A stretch of 64,000 nucleotides of DNA from Opisthorchis felineus (taxonomy: Eukaryota; Platyhelminthes; Trematoda; Opisthorchiida; Opisthorchiidae), in contig SJOL01006394.1 in the NCBI GenBank assembly GCA_004794785.1, positions 505,961 to 569,960 on the forward strand, written 5' to 3'. The notes under the pieces are model-generated. The model was not told the origin of the DNA. It saw nothing but the letters and a program-made list of their open reading frames with translations, and did no database searches. This document shows, in pieces, positions 12,387 to 22,391 of the stretch (its first letter is position 1; the number at the start of each line of letters is the position of its first letter). The position numbers were made by a program, and so were the translations under genes.

Positions 12387-12962
12387 GTAAGCACAAAACT
12401 CCAAGACAGAAGTAAACCGCATTCAGTTTGGTGTATTCACAATGGGCAAAAAGACATCTTCACCATGGCTTACGTCATTGAGGAACTCTGATCATGGGCA
12501 AACGGGTCTAATCCGCATGAACTTCCGAGATTGCCGTTTGAGATTTGACAGTGTAGCGACTGCGTCAATTCTGTTCATCGTCAGTCAGGCTGACGTACTT
12601 AATGGGCTACACTTCATTTAAAGTGTGACAACAGAATTGTGGGCTTATGAAAAACTGCACGGACATTATGAACCAACAGAACTATTTGCGGGGACTCTGG
12701 AGCCACCAAGTCAGCAACAGTATTGATTCCAGCTTCTCATATAAGAAAGAGTCTCAGCTCTCCCTTATCCGGATAAACCTTTTTGCTCACTGATGTTATT
12801 TCTCGCCTGTTTTGAGTGAACTGCAACCTCATTAAAGTTTCGTAAGATTCTTAATCTTTTTCACGGACATTTAGAGTGGGTTTGGTGACGAAAGTGTCAC
12901 CACCGTATTTTAGCCTTTGTTTGCACTGACCAAGACGTTTAACCCTATTGTTTTCTTTTAAG

Positions 12963-12988
12963 AGACCGCCTTGTCCTAGGTCAGAGTG
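12963..12988 (+). CDS. Predicted 26-nt exon
   Basis: A strong acceptor (TTGTTTTCTTTTAAG) and a strong donor (AGTG|gtaagc) frame DRLVLGQS in the phase required by both neighbours (one leading base, ends in phase 1). Confidence 0.55.
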
Positions 12989-13063
12989 GTAAGCATATCT
13001 ACTGATATTGGTACATTTTTCGGCAGCCCTGGTTAGGTTACGCATCTTAGCATTCTTGTCTAG

Positions 13064-13170
13064 AACAAAATAGTATGTTAGATTCCACCAGCAAATGTAA
13101 AACTGTCTCCAAGTCCATGAGTCCGTCAGTGTCCCAGCCTACACCCATTGGGGGGTATTGGCCAAAAAGA
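13064..13170 (+). CDS. Predicted exon, large plus-strand gene
   Basis: The acceptor is AGCATTCTTGTCTAG. The frame reads QNSMLDSTSKCKTVSKSMSP and on through a Ser/Pro-rich linker to AAAAGA|gtgaga in phase 0. The frame remains open to 13359, but the next acceptor at 13300 with a phase-0 exon supports the donor chosen. Confidence 0.55.
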
Positions 13171-13300
13171 GTGAGATGGGTTTGGGAACTAGTGATTTTG
13201 TTTCTATTCTATGCTTATCGTGAAGACTGCCAGCCTTCAAAAAACGCCGACAAAAGTGACATCTGTGCCTGTTTTGTGCCTCCTTACATGCGCGTCACAG

Positions 13301-13386
13301 ATGACACACAGGAAGCTGATTTCGCCGGATGTTTATTCACTTGCAACTGCACATTGTGAAACGATGCCCAACAATGTAATTGTTAG
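13301..13386 (+). CDS. Predicted exon, large plus-strand gene
   Basis: The acceptor is CGCGTCACAG. Phase 0 reads MTHRKLISPDVYSLATAHC and so on. The donor is either AAT|gtaatt (phase 0) or TTAG|gttaaa (phase 2, used here). Confidence 0.5.
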
Positions 13387-13630
13387 GTTAAATGATTGTC
13401 TGATGCATTGAGACTCTGGCAAAACGATTAAACCGAAATTTCCAGTTCCAACTATTTTGATGGATGCCCGGCCGTTTAGAGTAAGCTGGATTTGCCTGGA
13501 TATTATGAACCGTTAACAGGTGGAGTACAAGCCATGAAACCAAAGCATGTGGTGTGAAAGTTTGATGGTCAGTTCTTTGTTTACCGTGTGCTTTTTATAT
13601 GTATAATTGGCTGAGTGGACTGTCATTCAG

Positions 13631-13675
13631 AAATCTGATCCCGATCTCCAAGAGCTATATAATCCACAGATATTC
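13631..13675 (+). CDS. Possible exon
   Basis: The acceptor is GACTGTCATTCAG. Phase 0 reads KSDPDLQELYNPQIF to ATATTC|gtgcgc. A second frame is also open here, so the reading is uncertain. Confidence 0.35.
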
Positions 13676-14298
13676 GTGCGCTGCTGAAGCAGAAAACGGA
13701 ATGAAATGCCAAAGAAAACACAAACGAGACACAACCTCAAAATTATTTTGCCTAAGATGAAATGAATCATAAAAAAGGCCTCTCACTGTTAGCTCTTGTG
13801 GGAACTTTCGGGGTTCATATTCAAAGTGCCTAAAATAATGGTAGGCTAGAGTGATTTTGTAAAAACGCACGTTCATTTAAGGACTTACATTTCTCAGTAA
13901 CGTGAAAGACGTATCGTCTACTGACTAATTACATAAAAATAATACTGCATCTAAGCTCTACTCCCAGATGTTCAAGAAGTTTTTGTCTCGGTGTATCTAA
14001 TCACAAGCTATCAGGTTACACCACGCATGCTGGAAAACAAGCTAAAATGTCTTCAAAGCATCGCCTAATATCCATAAGGCTTCCACCTCTAGCGTTAAAC
14101 TTGGTCAATTCGTAGACATATCCCATTTAGTATGATTACCAGGCCGAGGAAAATCGACACATCCAACTTGGTTGTCATAGTTATCTAGGCATCACTGACA
14201 GGTGCAGAACTATTCACTTTATGTTGAGAGAGGCCCTCTAAGCTCGTAGGCTATCGTTTGCGGCCGTGTGACCTATTGTGTCTGTATTTATTGTTCAG

Positions 14299-14334
14299 TC
14301 TCTTCTCCTCCTAGTCAGGGTTAATTTATTGAAA
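14299..14334 (+). CDS. Possible short exon
   Basis: The acceptor is TATTTATTGTTCAG. Phase 0 reads SLLLLVRVNLLK to TTGAAA|gtaaca. Confidence 0.35.
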
Positions 14335-15156
14335 GTAACACTGATCAGTTGGAGCAGTTACCTTGAGACGTCGCACGGATAACTTATATCCAGTAAATAT
14401 AATATCGAGAAAAGTGCAATAGACCATTATAGGTGCTGCCGCAGTAGGATGCTCGCCGTATATGTTTGGGATGACAAAACGAGGCAAATCTGGGTGATAA
14501 ATGATAAATCGATCTACCTTAGAAAAACTTCTGCATCTGATGGGAGATGAAACCACTATAGTAGCAATTAGCGCCACTGTTGGGATCTACTGTAAATGTT
14601 CGTAAAGTCATGGCCTACTACCGTTTATTTTTGAAGAGCATGTTCACAGACATAAAAAGTAAATGCAAGCGATGAATGCGAAATGGTTACAGGAGAATAT
14701 GAGGTAAAAGAGAGAAACGTCTCTTTCGAAGTCAGACTGCCAACAGTTCCAGCCAGATAAAATGAATCCCAACGTATGTAAGAATTTTGGTATGGAAACA
14801 CGCGTGTAAAGATCAACAGCCGAAGAAAGGACAAACAATGCTGAATGCTCTTCAAGGCGCGGTAAGCGCTAACACAGTCCAGGCTCGCACATCAGGCCCA
14901 AAGTGTCCGTCATACTGGGTCTGGTGTGAGATTCAATGGCAAGAATGTGCACTCAGCGCCATGTACCACACATAAATGTGTCGTACGTACGCAGGGAGCC
15001 CACAATGGCAAGTAAACACAAGCCACTGACTGTGAACTTAGGAAGTCCCAGTCCAATAACAGCCTTGGTGTATTGAGGAAAGCAGATACCTCGATAATAG
15101 ATGATCATCGGTTGGTGGACCAAGAAGTCGACATCACAACCAATTGCACGTAGGGC

Positions 15157-17004
15157 TTAGATTATGGCGAGGGAATATTCAGCAGCACCATACTGCTTCT
15201 TCTTCTCATTCCACACAGTTACTCCGCGCCCATCCGAGATTGTGCTGATGTCTATCGCAGTTGCTCGGCGCTCCCAAACAGCGATTAGGTCAGGCTTGAT
15301 GAAGGACGTCGAAGTAGGTGCTCTCAACTTCTCGCAGAAGGTGTATCCCAGGCGACGGAGACGCTTTGCGAGTTCCCTTGCAACCCGATTATGACGAGCA
15401 CATCTGGCATCATGCGTGATCCAGCAGGACTGCAAAATATGCACCAAACTCTCCGGTTGGCCACAGTTTCCACGACATAAGATCGTCTGGCCACCATGAC
15501 CATGCCGAGGGCTTCTAACTCTCGTCCTGAGCAGGTTGCATCGGAGCTGGATACCGCGGATAAATATCCGAGGAAACACTCGTTCTGGAAATACAAGCCA
15601 TCGATTCGAAAGGGGTGAAGCGACCAACTCTCGTAAACCGCGACCGTCAACGCTGTTGTGCAGACTATCACCCCAAGCAGCCACCAGCTCTTCCTTGGTG
15701 TTTACGCATGCACCATGGACTCGGATCGGAAGGCTGAGATCCCGAACAATCTTGCCAAATGCGGAATCGTTGACTACATTGCGTAGTACTCGGCACTGGG
15801 TAGAAAAGAGCTTTTCCATACGCGCTCTCCGCTGCATCGGGATTGTTGCACTCAGACTTGGGATACCAAGTCCCCCATGTTGTTTACCGGCGTGGATGTA
15901 GCTGATCGGGGTGTCTTTCGGTAGACGTAGCCAGCCACGAATAGATTGTCTGATGTAGTTGTCCAACCTTTTGAGCGTGTTTCGGTGGACTTGGCCGAGC
16001 ACGAGCGAATATGTCAGCCTCGGTATCAGGTAGTTCCTCGTGATCTCCATTCTTTGGTGCGGCTTCAACGGGGCACGCGTCACCTCATCGAGCAGTTTGA
16101 GCAGATGCTGTCGGTGGTTGAAGACCCCTTTCCCCTTGAATGTAAAGGGAATGCCCAAATATGTTACGGTGTCTGTCGGACCCAGAGGAGTGATGAGTTC
16201 CTCGGCGAAGCAAAATGGTTCGACTGAGACTGCTGTCGCCCGATGTTTCCTGTCCCCACAAATCACCATCGCTTTCGTCTTTCGGGCGTTTATCTTCATA
16301 CCAGCTCTTCCCAACTCGACCGCAGCAGCTTCAAGCTTCTCTTTAAGGCGAGCCTGACTTTCTGCACACACGACCCAGTCGTCAGCGAAGGCAAAACCAT
16401 CTACTAGGGTATCATGGAACTGATATCCCAGTTGCGGCATCGACAATCCAAGAACCTCATCCATTGCCATGATGAACAATAATGGGGAGAGTGGATCTCC
16501 TTGCCTCACACCTCTGTGGCAGTGGACCTCGGAATTGGGGAAAACTGCTACAACATTCTCATAGGACTGTGCGATGTATCGAACTAGAGGTGACGGTGCT
16601 CCAAACGCCTTGGCAGATCTGACGATTGTGTCATGCGAAACCGAATCAAACGCTTTCGAGATATCAACAAACGCCAAGCTGAGGTTAGAAGCAGTCGCTG
16701 AAGAGTGACGAAGCAGGGCATGTAACAGCGATGTAGCTTCCAAACAACCGTCTCGATGTAGAAATGCAAACTGGAGTGAGGGCAGTTGCAATCTACGACT
16801 CCAACGATCAGCAAGCACCTTATGAAAGCATCGGACAAGAATGGATGACACGGAGATCGGTCTCAGTTGATCCGGTGAAGTCGGATTTGGGACCTTCGGA
16901 ACTAGAATAATACGGGCACGACACAGATGTGGGGGACAACCCCCAGATAATAAGAACAAGTTGAAATACCCAGCAAACGCGTTAGCATTGAACCGGCGGA
17001 GCAT
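15157..17004 (-). pseudogene. R2-like element, reverse transcriptase and C-terminal endonuclease segment
   Basis: This is a 615-residue frame. The palm carries RPISVSSILVR, the A-motif region AFVDISKAFDSV, GVRQGDPLSPLLFIMAMDE and the catalytic FAFADDW. A thumb follows. Near the C-terminus is a CCHC knuckle (CRGNCGQPESLVHILQSCW, then HDARCARH), and then KPDLIAVWERRATAIDIS, matching the KPD and D residues of the R2 restriction-like endonuclease. It is in the same frame as the upstream segment and separated from it by two stops (TAG at 17017-17019 and TGA at 17029-17031), so the protein is one broken ORF rather than two genes. Target-primed reverse transcription is the known mechanism of the family. 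Confidence 0.9.
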
Positions 17005-17028
17005 CCAGGGTGTGAGCTAGTCCAGGCC

Positions 17029-18210
17029 TCAGGACGAATTGTCCATTAAACGGGTCCTACGACCAACTTCCTCTCCTGTAATTGGCTCAATCAAGCTCCA
17101 ATCGGATGGTACTACTACGCGACTTGGCCGGCTATCCACGTGTTTTGGAGCTGAGAGCACCTGTTTCCAGTACTGCTCGGCGTTCAGAGGTAGGCCGCAG
17201 TTACCTTTGTATAGATCCTTCCATGACCCATCGAGCACAGCAGACGCTGCATCTTTCCGTCTTTGGTGGTATAGGGTCTGGATGGCGGCGTAGTTGGCTC
17301 GGCGGATCTGCTTTCGGTTGACCGGAATCCGATGGGCTAACTGACGACGGCGTCGGGATACAGTTTTCCAGATGTGTGGAAATGTCCTGGAGGCGTGGAG
17401 GTCCAGAAGCGACAGGACTTGCTCCGGTGTCATGATGCCAGACTGCAACCCTCGGGCAAATGCCAGGAGGTCAACACTAGCAAGCGAACTGTCAGCATGG
17501 GATTCCAAGAGTGACACGGCGCAATCCACGGTTTGTTTAAACCAGACGCTATAGTCATCAGCTTCTGACGAGTAGGCCGTTATTTGACCGATAGTTTGGT
17601 CAGGGCCACCAGATGATGATTCGTCCTGTTGTGCTTGCCAGTTAAGCACCCGTAACCTGGTTTTGATGCTGATAGCCGATCGACCAGGAAAATACTGCTC
17701 CAATCTCGCGAACAGCGCGGTTTGCGTGCCACAAGACGGATATAAATTGTTAGCCAGGCGCAAGAGCGATTGTGACTCTTGTTGGGACCAACGGGCCCCG
17801 GAATACTTCACTCGGCCAAGCTTATCTGCATTATGCTGGGTGGGGTGTACGTGCCGGCGATGTTGACTCAGGCCAATCTTCGTCGGAAAAAGGCGGGAAC
17901 AATCAGCGCAGGCCAATTGGGCGACCATGTTCGTACCAACACTTTCATTGTTGTGAACTCGATGGTGGGCTACCAAGCCAGCTTTCGATTTGCAGCACTT
18001 GCCACATTCCTCACACGTGAGCCCCACGAGTCTCTCCTGTGTACTGGTTGGAACTGGTGCGGAGGCGCCAGATGATTCGTAGTGTACATTGTCGATAGTA
18101 ACCAGCACATTGAAACCAACCAGGGTGGTTAGCCTTGTCTGGAGTTGCTGAACTCTTAGCTCACCCAGACTGGCGTCCAGGCTCCCCAGTCGACACCACG
18201 AGGAGGTGGT
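17029..18210 (-). pseudogene. R2-like element, N-terminal DNA-binding segment
   Basis: The segment opens after a TGA at 18211-18213. It holds two C2H2 fingers (CEECGKCCKSKAGLVAHHR and CADCSRLFPTKIGLSQHRR) and then a Myb-like region (ARWSQQESQSLLRLANNLY and on to LRVLNW), as in R2 proteins. There is no ATG between the upstream stop and the first finger, so initiation would have to be at a non-AUG codon such as GTG at 18106-18108, or internal; R2 elements are known for unusual initiation after ribozyme release. It ends at the TGA at 17029-17031. Confidence 0.85.
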
Positions 18211-18224
18211 TCAGCTCACCAACC
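18147..18224 (-). ncRNA. HDV-like self-cleaving ribozyme at the 5' end of the R2-like element
   Basis: The helices were drawn by hand on the minus strand. P1 is 18224-18218 with 18194-18188 (7 pairs, several G-U). P2 is 18215-18209 with 18153-18147 (7 Watson-Crick pairs). P3 is about 18209-18206 with 18199-18196, capped by CTCCTC, the loop type seen in HDV. P4 is 18181-18175 with 18170-18164 (7 pairs). J4/2 reads GCTAAGA with C18159 in the catalytic cytosine position. The CC in L3 and the G run after P1 allow P1.1. Cleavage is predicted just 5' of 18224. Confidence 0.72.
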
Positions 18225-18682
18225 CGTTTCAAATGCTCTTAATTCCTCAGTGGAAGTAAATACCGACTGCTCAAAATTCCAAACTTGAATGCATAGATAT
18301 CCTTAGAAAGTGTAACAGATTTTAATAAACGATAACGATTTAGTAGGCTTGTTGACCTGTTTCCGGTCTACGGGCCCATTTGAATTCTTGTGAGATATGA
18401 CGGGCAGAATTCACTTCAGAACTCAGTTTTAGGCCTCAGTGTGTGCCATTATTTTACGTGCGGTCAAGGTCAGCAATTTGGTTGATAAACAATCCAAGCA
18501 GATCAGTTTTTGATAAACGACATTCAGTCACGGGATTAACCCCGGAAAAAGCTGTCTGCACGATGCACCGAAAGGTTTTCAATTCTACGGCAAAAAGGAA
18601 TGTACAAACACAGAGTAAACGTTCACCAGAATCAAACACATGTTAAATAAATTGAAATGACTGCAGAAACTTGAGCCTCGGC

Positions 18683-19583
18683 CTGGAATACGTAATCCTA
18701 AGTCAATATCGCTTCTTTTCTTTAGCTTTTGCCTATAGATCCTGTTGACAAACATCATCTAATGCAGTTTGTCTGTTCAGACATCTACCATGATACCTAT
18801 TGTTCCCGGAAAGTGTCCTTTCTTGCTGAAGCAGGATTGACTCAAATTACCGATAACCATTCACTTGTGCTAACCCTGAGCTTAAGATCCAGCCACTGGT
18901 TTAATTAAGTTAGAAGGCGGTGACGCAAAAGACTGTCTGAATTCAGCATTCTACTACAGTTTTACCATTTTATTGGATCAGAAGACACGTGACCGTTGTA
19001 TCATTCGCTTCTCATTCAGTGTATCTATCATTATTTCGTGAGTCTGTGAGATACACGAATAAAAACTACTGCCAATTGAGGGGCACAAATTGATTTTATG
19101 GTTAGTGGGTTGGGTGCAGCAATTTTCAATTTCCGCGTATCTCCAACAATCTCACATGTCTTGGCAATAAAACACTCGGAAAATTCGAAATGAACTTTCA
19201 AATGAAATCATCCAACTTGATACGTCTGTCTTTTCTCTCGCTTGGTTTTGCGACTGGCGTTGACGCACACGAAGTAACTGAGAATATTGCTTGCGCGTGT
19301 GCTACAAAATCCAACTTTTCTGTAAAAGCGAAATTTCTACTCTATTGATAGCACGAGGAGATTCTGACTTCCCAAATGCGACTTAACTTTCTAACTGTGG
19401 TCAGTTTTTGACGTGAAGCCTCGAGGCACTCTACAGCTGTCACTTGCGTGTTGGAAATCATCAGCGGTGTGTATATCACGAAATTTCGCGGTGGTTTGGC
19501 CCCGCATTCCCTCGGGCCAGTGACTGAGGTCTAAAGCGTTTGGCGACAAGCGGGTGGTCAGAAGTGTGCTTAACTCGGATTTA
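18683..19583. repeat. Interspersed repeat, copy 2 (see 1440-2329)
   Basis: It lies about 450 bp beyond the 5' end of the R2-like element. From 18885 it is nearly identical to copy 1, with scattered substitutions and a one-base deletion near 19326 that breaks the signal-peptide-like frame. It has the same orientation as copy 1. Confidence 0.85.
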
Positions 19584-19660
19584 GACAGGAAATAGCGACA
19601 CTAATCCCTCAGTCACGCAACCTACAACACCTGGTCATGTGTCGTTTGTATCTTTCTCAG

Positions 19661-19718
19661 ATGAATGTTTCGCACATCTTGTGAGAATTTTTATATCCCA
19701 ATGGATTATTCGTCTATG
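19661..19718 (+). CDS. Predicted exon, large plus-strand gene
   Basis: The acceptor is GTATCTTTCTCAG and the donor is TATG|gtaata. The two-base-lead frame reads ECFAHLVRIFISQWIIRL, ending in phase 2. The next acceptor lies only 22 nt on. Confidence 0.45.
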
Positions 19719-19740
19719 GTAATAATTATTCAAATTTCAG

Positions 19741-19783
19741 TATGGATGTCATGCTTAAAGACCGATCGCGCGACCTGAGAATG
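19741..19783 (+). CDS. Possible exon after a 22-nt intron
   Basis: The acceptor is TTCAAATTTCAG. The one-base-lead frame, as required by 19718, reads MDVMLKDRSRDLRM to AATG|gtgatg in phase 0. Confidence 0.35.
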
Positions 19784-19888
19784 GTGATGTAGGCTGTCCG
19801 ATTGCGAGTTAATCAAGTTTGTGATAGGCGACTCAGCGTCGATTAGTAAAATTTTCAACTAACCAACTAACCAAAAGGTAGCAGTCAG

Positions 19889-20172
19889 AATCTACTTAGA
19901 GATTTGTTATATGCACACGGATGACGCTTCCCAGCAAGGGTGGGGTGATAGTGTTCTGTCTTTAATCGTCGTTCAACTACACGTAGAAGATAAAGTGTTG
20001 GAGAAAATTTCCGCTCGATTTATAGTCATAATCTTAGCACTGTCCTCATTTAAAGAAATGAAACCGCACGGCATCGATTACCCGAAAAACGGGTCCCTGG
20101 TCTATTCCCTAGTCAATTCTCTGTGCATGACGCGAAATGGAACTTCAATATTACAACCGGCCTTGCTCAACA
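19889..20172 (+). CDS. Predicted exon, longest of the large gene
   Basis: A branch-like AACTAAC precedes the acceptor GCAGTCAG, and the donor is AACA|gtaagg. It gives 94 open codons (for example YLEICYMHTDDASQQGWGDS and VLSLIVVQLHVEDKVLEKIS). The regular hydrophobic spacing suggests ARM/HEAT-like helices. It takes one leading base and ends in phase 1, fitting exon 21024. Confidence 0.65.
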
Positions 20173-21023
20173 GTAAGGAGAGTACATCACCAATCATTCG
20201 TAATAACGTTCATAATAACGTTCCAAGCTTTCGGGGATTGTTAGTTTTGTCAAGGCCTTCTAACCTACACAACAATCGTGATGTTCTTTGTTTCGTCACA
20301 TTGGACTTTGACATAACAATCCAGTGCCACGTGAGCTACTCCAGCCACAGAGAATGATATTTTACCACACACCGTTCCTATGGGGAAATAAGATAAACAC
20401 CCTCAAAGTTGAAACTCATTCCATCAAAGCTTTAGTGAGCCCGTTTTGCGTCATAAGGTGAAGGATGGAAAAAGAGTCTGTGTATGTGGGGCCAAATCAG
20501 AAATGTAAGTTTAAAGGTAGACAAATCAGATATTTTAAAAGTGTTAGAGTATAGCATTGGCCAAGCAAAGAGATTCATCACCAGGTGAACAAAAGCATAC
20601 CGCTTTTAAACTCCGTAGATTTTGTTAAACGAAACTTTTTTGGAGGAAATCTGTGTAGAATGAAACCAAACTGGCTGGAGACTGCCTTATAAATTCTATC
20701 AACAGAGTGCCCAACGGGGTTACCGCATCACATAGAAGGTTTTGTTCTGTGGCTCTTGCGGTTTAACTAGCAATTTAAACATGGCTTTGACTTATCTTCT
20801 ACCGCTCGTGCTTTGGCTTGATAATCTCCGGTTTTTCGTGCGCCTTGCAGTAAAGCACCGGAAAACTTGTGGCACTTCGTAAGCCAACCAGTGAAAGTCG
20901 AAAACTACGAGAGCTGATAATGGCCATCCGCAAGATTATTTCCTCATTCCTTACTTTCATTAGGTAAACTGCTCTGATGTGCCTAAAAACGCTACAGTTT
21001 TCTTCCCAATCTCTCTACATAAG

Positions 21024-21106
21024 CCTCTTGTGTCCTGCACCCAAGGACCACCAAAATTTTAGGCCACAAATGCTTGAGAATATTTTGTCGTGATCATAGG
21101 CAAACT
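21024..21106 (+). CDS. Predicted exon, possible RIH-associated-like start
   Basis: The acceptor is CAATCTCTCTACATAAG and the donor is CAAACT|gtataa. It reads SCVLHPRTTKILGHKCLRIF then CRDHRQT, in phase with both neighbours. The spacing Leu-Arg-x-x-Cys-x-x-His-x4-Gln-Asn-Phe across the next junction recalls IP3-receptor RIH-associated domains (from memory of the family). Confidence 0.55.
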
Positions 21107-21415
21107 GTATAAGATTATGTGCTGTTCTCATTGTATTTCACGCACGGTTACTATCACCAATTTAAAAACAAATTCAAATAGATTTCCATATGCATAAATT
21201 CTACGAGAATAAAGCGGTTCTGAGGTAACGCAAATCATCTGCAGTTTGGTTATTTGACGTCTAGATGTGTTGACGATTTTCCCGAAATCTTAGAGCTCCA
21301 AATTCGTGCTGTGACCAATAGTAGTAGATATTCAGCTTGAATATCTGCGCATTGTTGCTGTCTCCAGATGACCTCCCATTAAGTAATCATTCTTATGAGT
21401 ACAACCATTTCACAG

Positions 21416-21481
21416 GTGCAAAATTTCTTCTATTGCGAATCACACAAGGGAAAACATCTAGGACAGGAGAGGAAGCAGTTC
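21416..21481 (+). CDS. Predicted exon, large plus-strand gene
   Basis: The acceptor is ACCATTTCACAG. Phase 0 reads VQNFFYCESHKGKHLGQERK to CAGTTC|gtggtt. It continues exon 21024-21106 in phase. Confidence 0.55.
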
Positions 21482-22224
21482 GTGGTTTCAAATATAAACG
21501 ACTAATTTCCAAATAGGGACGCCAAAAAAAGATGCTTGCGTTGCAAGTATAAGTGGCCTGCTAGGCCCCTAACTTAGTGAACCGAACTTCTCTTAACTTC
21601 GCGAAAATCTGGTTTTGGATGTGGTTGCAGTGTCATTCGTAGGGAACTTTCACTGTTGACATATCGACTGCAGAATGTGATCACCCAGGGGACTTCAATA
21701 TTCCCCAAGTTTCTAGTTTCTTCAAGGAGATACAAAAATACATCATTATTCCGGTGCAAAAATCATGCAGTAGGGTTCCTTGTATTTACTGTCCCTCGGG
21801 AAAATGGTCCCGTCAATTAACCGGGAGTATTTCTTGAATGAGGAAGGTAGAAACGGCCTAATAGATCGCGACAACAACAACAAATCTTGGCAAGTCTGGT
21901 TCATGATGTTTGTTCACATAACAAAATATCTCGGAACACATCAACCCCACCCTCCTACACATTCATATTTAGGGTCGACAGGTTTTGTGAATTGAAGCCT
22001 AGTGAAAATCTTGATAAAGCCAGTTGAGGTTGTCGTTGACAGCGAATAAGATATCTATAGGAATTCCGTCTTGGTTTTCTCTGTGTTGACAGAAGCTTGG
22101 CCAAGATCTAACCAAGGAAGACCCAAATACATCGTCGACTCATAGAGACATGTTTAGTTAGTGCAATCGGAAGCAGAGTTGAAAATTAGATTAACCGTCC
22201 CAACGTTTTGTTGTGCTATTGCAG

Positions 22225-22391
22225 TGTTTTTAAAGTTGAAAGGCAATATATGTATGTGTATGTTATACGGCGTTTGTACATCTATACATGATCTAGTATC
22301 CTCAAAAATAAAAGATATTGCAGTTTTACACGGTAGTTTACCATGTAGAGAACTTGAGAAACGTTTACACCAAAAGACTTCAGTTGCTCAG
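22225..22391 (+). CDS. Predicted exon, large plus-strand gene
   Basis: The acceptor is TTTTGTTGTGCTATTGCAG and the donor is GCTCAG|gttgct. It gives 55 codons in the two-base-lead frame (FLKLKGNICMCMLYGVCTSI, later DLVSSKIKDIAVLHGSLP), ending in phase 0. It is helical and Cys-rich. Confidence 0.6.

Larger units (their letters stand above)
15157..18224 (-). mobile_element. R2-like non-LTR retrotransposon, nearly full length, inactivated
   Basis: The domain order is that of R2-clade elements: two C2H2 fingers, Myb-like domain, reverse transcriptase, CCHC knuckle and PD-(D/E)XK nuclease. Coding starts just inside an HDV-like ribozyme that marks the 5' end near 18224. The flanking DNA is not 28S rRNA, so this copy lies outside the usual R2 target. 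It is antisense to, and in an intron of, the plus-strand gene. The 3' untranslated region continues below 15157 for an undetermined distance, perhaps to about 14.9 kb; no poly-A or target duplication was recognised. Two in-frame stops make it defective. Confidence 0.88.

Noticed and set aside
15164..18075. Many plus-strand frames opposite the R2-like element
   Set aside because: They are antisense shadows of its GC-richer coding sequence.
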